From contig CAVNZM010000007.1 in the NCBI GenBank assembly GCA_963693365.1, forward strand, positions 5,270,001 to 5,334,000: a stretch of 64,000 bases of DNA, in the 5' to 3' direction. The translations under genes and the position numbers were made by a program. Origin of the DNA: Amoebidium appalachense. Taxonomy: Eukaryota > Ichthyosporea. How positions within the stretch are numbered: position 1 is the stretch's first letter; every line of letters begins with the position of its first letter. The notes under the pieces were generated by a model, which saw nothing but the letters and a program-made list of their open reading frames with translations, made no database searches and was not told where the DNA came from. Below, in pieces: positions 49,255 to 61,281 of this stretch.

Positions 49255-50717
49255 AACCTAGCCTTATACGTAGTCATAATCTTGTATCATTAACTCGTGG
49301 GCATACAGAATACACCCACGACACGGCTCTGGTGCTAATGTGTTTTGTACACGAGCATAACCGTTTGAGCAAACACTTCATACACGTCCCTTTAGCCAGA
49401 CAATGTGTGTTAAAGTTAACAGTAACTTCAATACAAAACACCGAAACCCACAAGTTCGGTAATGTGTGAGAGGATATTGTACGTTCACATCAACCCCCCC
49501 CCCCCCCCCCCCTCCCCCCCCCCCCCTCCCCCCCCCCCCCCCCAAAAAAAAAAAAAAAAAAAAAAAAAAAACACGGGCACATGTGTGTGCGCACACCTAC
49601 GTGCTCACACGTGCACACGGTGTGCATGCACAGTCACACAAACACACATGTACACTCACACCGTGCACATGTGACGCAGCTGCAATGCCATATAGATAAA
49701 CGATATACACACAAAGAAATGCACACACACATGTGCACACACACACACACACTGCACACACACACACACACACACACACCCACTCACACACGTGCATCTC
49801 ACCCCCACCCACACAACCGAATCTCAGCAACCAGTGACCAGCTGCAGGCAAACACGTGTTCTGTACATATGTTCACAGGACACGGGAGACTCTACAAAAC
49901 CTCTCTCGCAAAAAATTAAGCAACACATTTTTTTATATATAATGACATTTATTGCGATTGAGGAACTTTTCAGAGATATCAGACAGAGAATTTTGATGAT
50001 ACGAAACAGGCATCATCAAACAGCCACATTTGGATATACAAACCAGACTTTTATCAGTCAGCGAGGTTTGGATATACGAAAAAACAGACATATATCGGGA
50101 TATATACACACAGCTGCAGGTTATGGCTTGCTTCACCGACACGTGCCATGCCGTATACAACAGCAAAACCCTTTTTGTAGAATTTTCGCCCTACAACACT
50201 GTTTTTATCCTGATATGCACATGCACGTATACATATCTATCACTTGTCATCATTCAGGCCGCTATACACTGGTATACGTACGTAGATATACACTGGTTAT
50301 ATCTATCGTCCATCGTGGAATTGTACAGTTCATGGCCATAACCTCCAATGAAAAATACAGCGAACATCAATTACACAATGCTAGATATCCCCTTTTGTGG
50401 GTATGTACTTCTCATATCCCGGCCCGCCATTTTTATACTTGCGGCATAGGAACCATACAGATTTCAAACCAGGGCATGGCCGACCCAATACTGAATTTAT
50501 CCACACACGGTCCAATGAAAACGAAAGAATAAATAATAAAGACAAATTAAATTTGAAATACTTTTAGGTGCACAAGCAAATGCATGAGCTACAAATCAAG
50601 TACACTGTAGGGATAACTGGCCAAAAAATCAGGGTCGGTTATCGGGAAAGGAGAAGGCAAAAATCGATAGGCATGTGTGCGTGCGTGTGTGTGTGTGTGT
50701 GGTGGGGAAGCGGTGCT

Positions 50718-50762
<45 letters not shown>

Positions 50763-51098
50763 AACAAAAAATCCCCTGGAAAAAAAAACGGGGGAAAAGC
50801 GCCACTCGTGGTCACCTCCAGGCCGGGCCAGATAACCCCCCAAAACGAAGCCAGATTCTCCATGTCACCGACCAATCAATCCTTCCTCTCTGCAACCAAA
50901 CCACACATTAGCACTCCTGTCTCTGCTAGATCCCTACTATTATTTGTTGCCTCTACAATAAATAACATCCCCCCCCCCCCCCCCCCCCAAAAAAAAAAAA
51001 AAAGAAAAAAAAACATCCTGCTCCCTCTTCCTTGCCCCAAGAGCATAATATGATCTTCACTCACACCACTACCAGCATCAACATACTGGAAATCCTCC

Positions 51099-51142
<44 letters not shown>

Positions 51143-51826
51143 GGGACCACCTCACCACCAAAAAGACACACAAACACCACACACGTCATGCGTCACACAT
51201 AATCAATGGCACACAGGCACATATACACAAAAAAAAGGCACACACACAGGCACAAGCACAATCACATATACACAAATTTAAACACACGCACAGGTGCCCC
51301 CCAACACGTGCCCATGCACCCACACACACATGCCATGCAAAGCATGAGTGTTGATACCCATAGGCACTTTAAACGCATGGCCACACCTAATATAATCAAA
51401 ATGCCCACCACATCGTATGTGCATAACTCTCGTCGCTCTCTCTCTCCCCCCCCCCCCCCCCTCCCCCCCCCCCCCCCCCCCCCCCCCCCCCTTCCGGAGA
51501 AGAAGCAGGGAGGGAGGGGGGATGGGTGGGGAGAGGGGGGGGGGAGGGTAGGCGGGGGGAGGGTAGGGAGGGGCGAGGAATGATGTGTGTGAGTGAGAGA
51601 GTGTGTGTGTGCGTGTGCGCGCACATTTCTTTTTCGTTTTGTGTGTGCAGGTGTGCGTGCACCCGTGTGTGTGCTTTCTGGAAGAAACGGAGGGAGGGAG
51701 GAAGTCGGGCTGCAGAGGTTCCTACGTGTGTATACAAGGGGGAGGGAGGGAAGGGGGGGATAAAGGAAAGGGGGAGGGGGGGGGGGGGGGGGGAGAGTGG
51801 AGAGGAAGTTACATGTGCTCAGTCCC

Positions 51827-51859
<33 letters not shown>

Positions 51860-52089
51860 GGGGAGGAATGGGTGGGAGGTAGAAACGATAAAGGGGCACC
51901 AAAAATAATTTTTGGAGCACCCAAAAGCGAGGGGAGGAGGAAAGGGCGAGGAGTGGGGAGGGGGGGGGGGAAGGGGGGGGGGGGGGGGGGGGGAGCCGAG
52001 GGGGACCGGGGGGAGGGGGGGGGGGGGGGGGGGGGAGATCGACAGACAGACGGAGAGAGAGAGAGAGAGAGGGGGGGGGGGGGGGGGGG
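48857..52089. other. Intergenic microsatellites and an AT-rich island
   Basis: Poly-G at 48991-49031, (CA)n at 49191-49250, poly-C then poly-A at 49494-49570, poly-G at 50719-50760, poly-C at 50970-50988 and 51102-51140, and G-rich tracts from 51515 to 52088. Between 49920 and 50545 is a repeat-poor, AT-rich island with overlapping open frames on the plus strand (the longest ends at 50532), none with a recognisable domain or clear splice sites. Confidence 0.6.
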
Positions 52090-52530
52090 TTTGAATGCGG
52101 AACACAGTACGAAGTACGCATACACGATGAGAAGCATGGTGCAGGACACATGCAAAGGCAAACATTCAAGAATGCAGCATCAGCCATGCGCACAGTATGC
52201 GTCATAAGCAGAGCCCATCCTCAGGGAGGGCCCAAGTCATCAATTGCGTCTGAGTTTCGACCCCTTAGCCCGCGTATATACGACGCTCCAACTCAGACAG
52301 CAGCATCAACTGAACTTGGGTGGGTCAACCCGTCTTGATCAAAGACGAGCAGGGTTGCTTATGCAAGCAAGGTGAGCAAAACGGTGAAGATGTATGTGCA
52401 AACTAATGCAGTGCAGCGACAAACGCGTATGTGCTTACAGATGCACGACACAGAGCAACCATGCCCGGTTGCATGGAAGTAAAGATGTCTCCACACAGTG
52501 GTCTGTCCTGAAAGGACACCTCTGAAAGAA
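52090..52530 (+). repeat. Long form of the dispersed repeat, copy 1
   Basis: The 130-bp core (TTGAATGCGGAACACAGTAC to GAGCCCATCC) is followed by about 310 bp of extension, including GTCATCAATTGCGTCTGAG and a segment ending CCACACAGTGGTCTGT. The full unit recurs at 54207-54623, and its first 235 bp or so at 52542-52778. It lies downstream of the MTFP1 stop codon. Confidence 0.85.
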
Positions 52531-52541
52531 GACAGGGGGGG

Positions 52542-52778
52542 TTTTGAATGCGGAACACAGTACGAAGTACGCATACACGATGAGAAGCATGGTGCAGGAC
52601 ACATGCAAAGGCAAACATTCAAGAATGCAGCATCAGCCATGCGCACAGTATGCGTCATAAGCAGAGCCCATCCTCAGGGAGGGCCCAAGTCATCAATTGC
52701 GTCTGAGTTTCGACCCCTTAGCCCGCGTATATACGACGCTCCAACTCAGACAGCAGCATCAACTGAACTTGGGTGGGG
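52542..52778 (+). repeat. Long form of the dispersed repeat, partial copy
   Basis: Nearly identical to 52090-52325, starting after a short GGGGGG and ending at a poly-G tract (52779 onward). The breakpoint at the poly-G suggests that homopolymer tracts mediate gain or loss of units. Confidence 0.85.
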
Positions 52779-52978
52779 GGGGGGGGGGGGGGGGGGGGAG
52801 AGAGAAATAGAGAGAGTGTGTGTGTGTATGTGTGTGTGTGAAAAAAAAGGAGAGAGGGAGTGAGAGCTTCATCCGGTCAAAGATCCAAACTATCTACATC
52901 ACAAACAATTTCTGTACATTAAATTTCGCACATGTTTTGTGTGTATGTGTGTGTGGGAGGGGGGGGGGGGGGGGGGGG

Positions 52979-53053
52979 GTTTGAATGCGGAACACGGTAC
53001 TAAGTACGCATACACGACGAGAAGCATGGTGCAGGACACATGCAAAGGCAAAG
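52979..53053 (+). repeat. Dispersed repeat, truncated copy
   Basis: Matches the first 75 bp of the core (TTGAATGCGGAACACGGTAC to CATGCAAAGGCAAA) and is then cut by a poly-G tract. It lies about 100 bp downstream of the MTFP1 stop codon, within its likely 3' UTR, antisense to the gene. Confidence 0.8.
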
Positions 53054-53147
53054 GGGGGGGGGGGGGGGGGGGGGGGGGGAACAGTCGATGTGACTGGGGG
53101 CAGATGAACAAGTTTAAATGCGGAAACAGGGAACCCAGATGAACCAA

Positions 53148-53707
53148 TCAAAACCCACCTTTCAGCACCCACCGCCTTACGTAAGGGGTGAAGGCACGCT
53201 CCATTGCATAGTCGACGGAACGATCGATTGGGTGGATGATGAAGGGGATGGCGGCAAGGCCGATGGCAGTCTGTGTGTGTGTGTGTGTGTGTGTATTTGT
53301 GAATGTGTGTGGTGTACTTGTGTGTGTGTGTGTGTGTGTGTGTGCGTGCGTGTGTGTGTGTGGATGTGTGTGTGGATGTGTGTGTCGGTGTGTGTGTGTG
53401 TATGTGTGTGTCGGTGTGTGTGTGTATATATGTGGGTGCATTTTTACGTGCAAGTGTGTGTGTGCAAGAGAAGGTGTGTGTGTACGTGGCGTGTGTGTAC
53501 TTGTGTGCGTGTGTATTTTGGTGAGTGTGTAAGCAAGTGTGGACGTGCGAGCGTGTGTACATATGTGTGCGCAAATAAGAACTGCAGTGATTGTATGTGC
53601 ATACCTGTATGTGTGCAGGTGTGCACGGTGTGTCTAGAATATATATATATTCCTACTTTCTTTATTGTTTTATAATATATATATGGACGTGGTGGCGGCG
53701 GTGGTGG

Positions 53708-53771
<64 letters not shown>

Positions 53772-54772
53772 TGTTTGTGTGTGTGGAAGGGGGAGGGGAA
53801 GTAGTTTGCATAAGATGAAGGGTGGGTCTGAGAATGCAGCTCCCAGTAAGTACAAATACTTCGCGCACGGTAAGCTGCAGGAGAAGAGGGAAGAGAAAGG
53901 AGGAAAGGGGGAGGGGGGGCAGGATACATCAGCGGGTGTAAAACCATACATCTGTAAGGAAGAGCAGTCACGGTGGACACAAGAGAGGAGGGAAGGGGGG
54001 GGGGGGGGGGGGGGGGGGAGGAAGAGGGGGACGTATCTTCCACACAATGAGTGGAGTTAGAGGGGGGGAAGGGGGAGGGGGGAGGGGGGAGGGCCGGGGG
54101 ACAGAAGGAAGGTGGTGAGTCTTGAAAATTTGGTGGGTGGGGACAAGGACGGAGGGCAAACGGGAAGGGGAGGGAAGGGGCCGAGGGGGAGGGGGGGGGG
54201 GGGGGGTTTGAATGCGGAAAACGGTACGAAGTACGCATACACGACGAGAAGCATGGTGCAGGACACATGCAAAGGCAAACATTCAAGTATGCAACATCAG
54301 CCATGTGCACAGTATGCGTCATAAGCAGAGCCCATCCTCAGGGAGGACCCAAGTCATCAATTGCGTCTGAGTTTCGACCCCTTAGCCCGCGTATATACGA
54401 CGCTCCAACTCAGACAGCAGCATCAACTGAACTTGGGCGGGTCAACCCGTCTTGATCAAAGACGAGCAGGGTTGCTTATGCAAGCAATGTGAGCAAAACG
54501 GTGCAGATGTGTGTGCAAACTAATGCAGTGCAGCGAAAAATGCGTATGTGCTTACAGATGCACGACACAGAGCAACCATGCCCGGTTGCATGGAAGTAAA
54601 GCGGTCTCCACACAGTGGTCTGTGGGGGGGGGGGGGGGGGGAGGGGGTTGAATGCAGTAGGGTACAAAGTACTCACGATGGACAACATAAGACAAATTTT
54701 GCAAAGCACACAAACGATATGCATCATGGGTAGAGCCCATTCCTCTCCCGAAACGGTGGAGGCTGTGGGGAA

Positions 54773-54808
<36 letters not shown>

Positions 54809-54980
54809 GGGGGGGGGGGAGGGAGGGGAGAGGGGGGGGGGGGGGGGTGGGGTTGTTACCGTGATTGATTTTTGAAGGGGGAGGGGCACCCTTTGCAGGT
54901 AGCGGGCTTGTGTCCATGCGGTGGTGGCACACAGACGATTGATCACAAACCCGGGGATGATCACAGAGGCAAAGGCCTAG

Positions 54981-55075
<95 letters not shown>

Positions 55076-55584
55076 GTGTGTGTTTGTGTATGAGTGGGTG
55101 AGTGAGTGAGTGAGTGTAGTGCATGTATGTGTATCACACGGGCATGTACGTGCAAGCGCGTGTGAGAAAAGTAAAAGTGCAAGTGTGTTGGGCATCTATA
55201 AATACGATTATATGTGTTAAACCACACAATTCTAAAAGATCTATAACTGAAGTGCATCTATAAATACGTTTATATGTGTTAAACCATACAATTCTAAAAG
55301 ATCTATAACTGAAGTGGTGAATGTGTGTCCGTACGTATGTGCAAGTGACAACGTGTGTACATGTGTGCAAAGCGCGCCGTGCAGGCGGGTGGGGAGGGAA
55401 CGAGGGGAGGCGGGGGGGGGGGGGTTTGTTACAGAGTATATGATATAGACATTCACGACAGAAGACACAACACAATTTTTGCACAGCACACAAAAAGTGT
55501 GTGCATGGTGAGCAGAGCCCATCCGCCAGGGCAGAGAGAGAGGGGGGTGAGGGGGGGAGTGGTGGTGGTGGTGGTGGTGGTGGT

Positions 55585-55617
<33 letters not shown>

Positions 55618-55886
55618 GCAATTCACACACTAAATATGGGGGCTTCGATTCATCCACCTCGCGCTTAAACCACCGGGGGGGGAGGAGGGGAGGGGGGGGG
55701 GGGGGGGGAGGGGGGACGGGGAGTGTATGTTCGGATTCTGGGAGAGTGAAAATGTGCTGGGAGTGTGTGGCAGGCACTTATGCAGGGCAGACCAGCAAAT
55801 GTAATGTTATGTGTAACGAAGAAACAAGAGAAAGGCAAAAAGCACCAAGTCTGGTGTACAATGAATCAGTAAAAAGGGAGGCTGCG

Positions 55887-55960
<74 letters not shown>

Positions 55961-56182
55961 GAATGAGGAGGAAGGGGAGGGGATAGGGGGGGGGGGGGGG
56001 GGGGGGGAAGGGGGGGGGGGGGGGAGGGGGGGGGGGGGAGAATGAGGAGGAAGGGGAGGGGATAGGGGGGGGGAGGGGGGGGGGGGGGGGGGGGGGGGGC
56101 GCCTCTAATACCTGCCAGACACCCGTCTCTGCAACTGCCAAAATGGTGTGTTTCCTTCGCTCCTCCAGCGTTTCTTTTTCCG

Positions 56183-56239
<57 letters not shown>

Positions 56240-56589
56240 GGGGGGGGGGGGGGGGGGGGGGGTTTGAATGCGGAACACGGTACGAAGTACGCATACACGA
56301 AGGACACATGCAAAGGCAAACATTCAAGTATGCAACATAGGGTGTCAGAGTGTATACTTGGCTTTATTTTTGCAAAATCATTGGATTTGTAAGTCAGCAC
56401 CACTGTAAAAACAGTCACCATTCATCCTTTTATGTGTCTTTGTTCTGGATCATTCAACTCCTCCCTTGTTACCCCACTTGTCTCACCCATATTACATATA
56501 TCTTCCCCCCCCCCCCCCCCCCCCCCCCCCCAAACCTCCTTCCCCCCCCCCTTCAATGTAGAAAAACACACACACACACACACACATAG

Positions 56590-56655
<66 letters not shown>

Positions 56656-57139
56656 CCACACATAAAAAAACAGAAATGTTGCAAGCTTCTTAGCCTCTAA
56701 CTGTTACAATGCCTGCGATGCCCCCTACCCTCCCGCCTACCCCCTATCCCCCATTCCCACCTCCCCACCCCACCTACCCACTTCCGCCTCAATGCTCCCC
56801 CCTCCCCTCCCCCTCTCCCCCCTCTGCTAAAAAAAAAAAACGGAGGGCGGGAGGGAGGGAGGGGAAGGGGGGGGGGGGGAGGAGCAAAAAAGACCACACA
56901 TGCAGAGAACACCACCATCATCCCCCCCCCTCCCCCCCTCTCCCCCCTCCACACACACAGACACACACACACGAAAAAAAAATAAAAAAAAATAAAAAAA
57001 TCGTTTGTTCCTGCCCCCTTTGCCGTTGCAGCGGGGAAAAAAGAACAGCCAGCAAGCAAAAAAGGCACAGTCTCAGGGTTAGTGCAAAAAGTTTGTGTGT
57101 GTGCGTGTGTGCCTGTGGGTGGGTATGTCTGTAGTGGGG

Positions 57140-57174
<35 letters not shown>

Positions 57175-57263
57175 CGGGGACGGGGGGGGGAGGGGCGGGG
57201 AGGGGGGGAGGGGGGATGCAAAAGAAAGCTAAACACATTCCCGATTGTTCTCATTTTATGTGG

Positions 57264-57333
<70 letters not shown>

Positions 57334-57810
57334 GTGTGTGTGTGGGTGTTGCGTGTACTCTGAATCGGAGGGGAGAGGGGCAGAAAACGCAAGCAAAGAT
57401 GCAAGAGACATATATTGCCGCTTGTACTCGGTTAAACTGGGCTGGTAAAAAGGGAAGGGGGGGGGGGGGGGGGAGCGGGTACTAGAGTTATGAGGGGAGG
57501 AGGAGGGGGGTGGGTGCCGGGGGGGGTGGGGGGGGGGGGGGGCAGGGGGGGAAAAGATACTAAATTTCAGAGTACGTAGTGCAACTTCACGACAAATAAA
57601 ACGACATAAACAAGACCACTTGCGCAGAAAAGTGCACACCGCAATAGAGTATGCGGAAATGAAAAGAGGTAGAGTAGTATGTATGTGTTACAAGTTCGGA
57701 AGAACAAACTGCAAGCTTACGACAAACAGCACAAGCCATTGCAAGCACACACAAAAAGAGTATTCATCACAAGCAAAGCCAATCCTTGGCGGCGGCGGCG
57801 GTGGCGGCGG

Positions 57811-57851
<41 letters not shown>

Positions 57852-58225
57852 CTGAATACGTACATGATAAGCGCGGGTGCCCTTATCTACGGCATCAGCC
57901 ACCACGTATCCCGAGGCAACAACGTACGAGCCATAATAGGCCTGCCGAGGTATAAACGCCTTGAAAGACTCTCCAAGCTCGTTGGCGTAGCCTTTAAAAA
58001 AAAAAAAAAAAAAAAAAAAAAGGAAAAGAGAACGGGTGAGGGAGGGAAATGCTGCTGTCTTAGAACATCCTTGATGCAAGGAATGAAATGGGGTAAGGAA
58101 GTGTGTGTGTTATGAAGTGTGTGTGTGTGTTTGTGTGTGCGTGTGCTGCGCGCGCGCACGTGTGTGTGTGTGTGTGTGTGAGTGTGAGCATGTGCATCTG
58201 TGCGTGTGTGTGTACGGTGCAGGGG

Positions 58226-58264
<39 letters not shown>

Positions 58265-58724
58265 ATGTGTGTGTGTGGAGGTGTGAATGCCCTGTGTCTC
58301 TCTCGGCACCATTAAGCAGTCTTCCCACTTCACATGTGCAGTATGAAACGATGCTGCTCGTACGTGAAAAAACCCAAAATATTGGCTCTGTGCATACCAA
58401 ATCCAAAGCCAAGGCACACACGAATACCAGAAAATAGGTGGGGGGAGAGGGAGAGGGGAGGAGGGGGGAGGGGGGAGGGGGAGTGGTAGTAATGAGTAGG
58501 TGGGTAGGTGTGTCTCAAGAGGGGGAAGGGGGAGGGGGGGGGGGGGGGGGGAGGGGGGGGGAACCAACGACCAACCCAAAAGACAACTGTGAAAGAGAGC
58601 GCGTATACTAACCATTCGTTTTTCAAAAAATCAGGACACTCCTTTCTTCACCTTCCCCATCTTCCTCTATGAAGATGGGGAAGGTGGTGCCGGCCTTTGT
58701 GTGCGTGTGTGTGTGTGTGTGTGT

Positions 58725-58765
<41 letters not shown>

Positions 58766-59106
58766 TCACCGAGGTATCGCACCCAGGAATCCCTCATTAT
58801 ATCGAATTCGTGATCTGTGTTTTAGGAAATTGAGTGAGTAAGGAACGGAAGGGAGGCGTGAGCGGCACTGGTTATTGCAGAAAACCACACTTGTACAGGG
58901 ATAAGGAAAAGACACGCACAATTGTAGAAAGATCACGCTATGAAAGGTGTAGTTGCGCAATGACCGCCTTTGCGTTCGCAACTAAGATGAACTGTGAATT
59001 AGTTTCTGAGAGTGAGGGACGGGGGGACCGGAGGTATATGCATCTGCCTGTGTGCACGTGTGTGTGTATGTGTGCGTGTGTGTGTGCCAGCTCGTGTCTG
59101 TCTGTC

Positions 59107-59171
<65 letters not shown>

Positions 59172-59266
59172 ATTTGTGAATACGGAACCTCTTGAAGGTT
59201 AGAGCGGGTCTGGATGGGTGGATGGGTGGGGATCGGGCACAAACGGGGGGAGTTTTTTTTTTTTTT

Positions 59267-59297
<31 letters not shown>

Positions 59298-60028
59298 GTT
59301 GGCTGTGGCAGGGGAGGTGTTTACTACGTTTTAAGCTTCTACCGCACCCCCACCGGTACAGACACAGTGCAAGGATTATATGAGCCGTTGTATGGCAGAG
59401 TGAGAAGAAGAAGTTCTCAAGCGAGTTGCTCTACCCCCCAGGAAAATAGAAGGTGTAATTTTCAATGAGGGGAAGACGCCGTGCATAGGGGAGAGGGGGG
59501 GGGGGGGGGGGGGGGGGCGGATAGGGAGGGGGGAGGAAGGAGGAGGAGCAGAAAAAGGAGTTGTGTGTATTTGTTTTCAAGAGTAATAGGTGAATACCTC
59601 ACAGCAGAAGGGGGGAGGGGGGGGGGGGGGGGGGGGGGGGACCGGGGGACGGGGGGGGGGCATAAGGGGTTGGTTGGGTGAAGAGTGTACGGAATGGAAG
59701 GGAGGGAGAGGAGGGGGGGAGAGATAAAGGGGTTGGGGGTTTTGGGGGGGGGGGGGGGGGGGGAAGGGATGGGAGTCCCAGAGAGGAAAAAAGCACGGCA
59801 GGGGTCAAGTACCGTAGATTCGATTAAGGGTCAAGATAGGGCTAGGGGAGAAGAAAGTGGCCAAGCTCTAGGGGGGGGGAAAGGGGGAAGGGGGAAGGGG
59901 GGGGGGGGGGGGGGGGGGTTGTTAGGTTGCTTCAACAGAAGGGGAACGTCTTGAATGAGACGTAATAAATAAACTGAAGAAACGAATCCAGAGGATGAGG
60001 TGGTGGTTGTGGGAATGCGGGAGGACCG

Positions 60029-60079
<51 letters not shown>

Positions 60080-60189
60080 AGGGGCCGACGGAAAGCAGAG
60101 CTCGTAGCTCAAAACATAAGCTACCGACCATTTTTGTGACCCGCTCCAGCGCCAGTTGGGTTCTCGATGTTTTCTCCCGTTCCAGCCAT
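53148..60189 (-). CDS. Mitochondrial fission process protein 1 (MTP18 family)
   Basis: Exons: 60189-60129, 58814-58770, 57991-57864, 56186-56112, 54976-54890, 53270-53148. All introns are GT-AG and in phase, giving 172 residues, the usual family length. The N-terminus MAGTGENIENPTGAGAGHKN is followed by MRDSWVRYLGYANELGESF, the signature RYLGYANE(V/L)GE. Then come YVVADAVDKG, GVWQAFASVIIPGFVINR and, near the C-terminus, AIPFIIHPIDRSVDYAME, each matching a conserved MTP18 block. Animal MTP18 is an integral inner-membrane protein required for mitochondrial fission; hydrophobic segments here fit that. The exon 1 ATG lies in good context (CAAGATGG). Introns carry poly-C tracts (sense strand), (CA)n runs directly before the acceptors of exons 4, 5 and 6, and copies of the dispersed repeat. 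Nothing essential is missing. Confidence 0.95.
54207..54623 (+). repeat. Long form of the dispersed repeat in MTFP1 intron 5
   Basis: Matches 52090-52530 over its whole length with few substitutions. It starts after a poly-G tract (54188-54206) and ends at another (54624 onward). Antisense to MTFP1. Confidence 0.85.
54648..54752 (+). repeat. Diverged dispersed repeat in MTFP1 intron 5
   Basis: Keeps TTGAATGCAG, the block GTACAAAGTACTCACGATGG, CAAATTTTGCAAAGCACAC and GGTAGAGCCCATTCC, but is otherwise diverged from the core, so it is an older member. It is bounded by G tracts on both sides. Confidence 0.65.
55423..55522 (+). repeat. Diverged dispersed repeat in MTFP1 intron 4
   Basis: Starts GTTTGTTACAGAGTATATGA after poly-G and ends GAGCAGAGCCCATCC shortly before another G-rich run. 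It shares the TTTTGCACAGCACAC block with the copy at 54648. Antisense to MTFP1. Just upstream, 55195-55315 contains a tandem pair of about 65 bp (CATCTATAAATACGTTTATA-type). Confidence 0.6.
56262..56338 (+). repeat. Dispersed repeat in MTFP1 intron 3, truncated
   Basis: Matches the young core (TTGAATGCGGAACACGGTAC to AGTATGCAACAT) with a deletion of about 18 bp near 56300. It begins directly after a poly-G tract. Confidence 0.8.
57557..57788 (+). repeat. Two old dispersed-repeat relatives in MTFP1 intron 3
   Basis: 57557-57650 and 57681-57788 keep only parts of the pattern (AACTTCACGACAAATAAAACG; TTACGACAAACAGCACAAGC; CATCACAAGCAAAGCCAATCC) and end at a GGC-repeat/poly-G tract. Assignment rests on block order and flanking tracts. 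Confidence 0.4.
58649..58686. repeat. 16-bp hairpin in MTFP1 intron 2
   Basis: Arms 58649-58664 and 58671-58686 (CACCTTCCCCATCTTC and its complement) with loop CTCTAT. It sits about 84 bp from exon 2, between C-rich and G-rich tracts. Confidence 0.85.
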
Positions 60190-61281
60190 CTTGCCACCGG
60201 AAGTTCACCACAAGAGATTATGGCCTTATGTTATTTGTAAAAAGGATATCAGAGTTCCTTCAGTAAAAACGAACGAAAAGTTGACCAGAAAGCTAAGGTA
60301 TCGACAAAAAAGAGAAAAGACACCTTCTCATGTAACATGTACAATGTATGCCGCGGTCAAACCACACACTGCCAAGACTTGCCAAGAAGCGAGAGCAGTC
60401 ACACTTTCACAGCCAGCATGCTGCCCGCACGCGTATTACGAATTTTGGCGCCTTTTTGAATTGATGGCCACTGGTGATTGGTTAAGAAAGGAAAGGGGTG
60501 CAAAAACGGCACACAACTTAGCGGATAGTATTTCAGCACATAATAGCCTAATTTGACCAATCGCCAGCTTCCCCATAATATACTCTATTTACATTGAAGA
60601 AAAAAAAACACAAAGAAGCTTTCTGATAGTGTCTAAGAGAAGGAAAGCAAGAGCCGACAGCGTGGATCTGTGCAGGCACATTACAGCCTGCTCGGTGAAA
60701 AGTGGGTAGTACCAAAGCCAATATATATTTTAAATCAGTCAGTTTAATTGCAACTAAAATGTTAAATGTCTTTCTGAACGCACCCAAACGTGATAAAGTC
60801 ATGCTAAATAGATGGTAGGGCACCCATCGCGGTAACGCCGTCACAACGCCAACGGTCCGTTTCTTCGTTGATGTATTCAAAGTTTAAAAAAAAAACGTTC
60901 GTTTTGAAGTGCGGGTGCTTGCTAGGATTCGGATGTTTATCGCATTGTCTTTACCTGTAGCTCTATTTCTATATTATTACTTGTAACACTTATCTAAACT
61001 TACGTTTCAGTCACCCCTTTCTTGTGGTCTTATCTCACAGTTTGTCCACCTGGTTTTTCTGTAAAGCGGATGTTCTTTCAACTAGTTCTAGTACTGTTTT
61101 TCTTGCTTTACTCAATAGCATACCTTTTCGCGTTCATCATTTTCACTACTGTTATTTATCGCGCTCCCGTTATTCATCCTTACACTTCATACCCCTTTTT
61201 CTTCTAGATTGACTCACTAGTTTTCTGAAACCCCCCGTTTCATCCACCCTCTAATCATAATTCGCCCGTTTCTCTTCAGCC
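60190..61281. promoter_or_regulatory. Divergent intergenic region, MTFP1 and F-box gene
   Basis: About 1.1 kb separates the two start codons, which point away from each other, so this region must hold both promoters. It has ordinary composition without microsatellites. GATTGG (60476) and CCAATCG (60559) CCAAT-type motifs are visible; no clear TATA box is assigned. A pyrimidine-rich stretch ending TTCTCTTCAG at 61271-61280 could be an acceptor for a 5' UTR intron of the F-box gene. Confidence 0.4.

Noticed and set aside
50030-50341. Plus-strand frame with hydrophobic stretch as a membrane protein
   Set aside because: No splice context, no recognisable domain and an overlapping longer frame; kept only as a low-interest observation.
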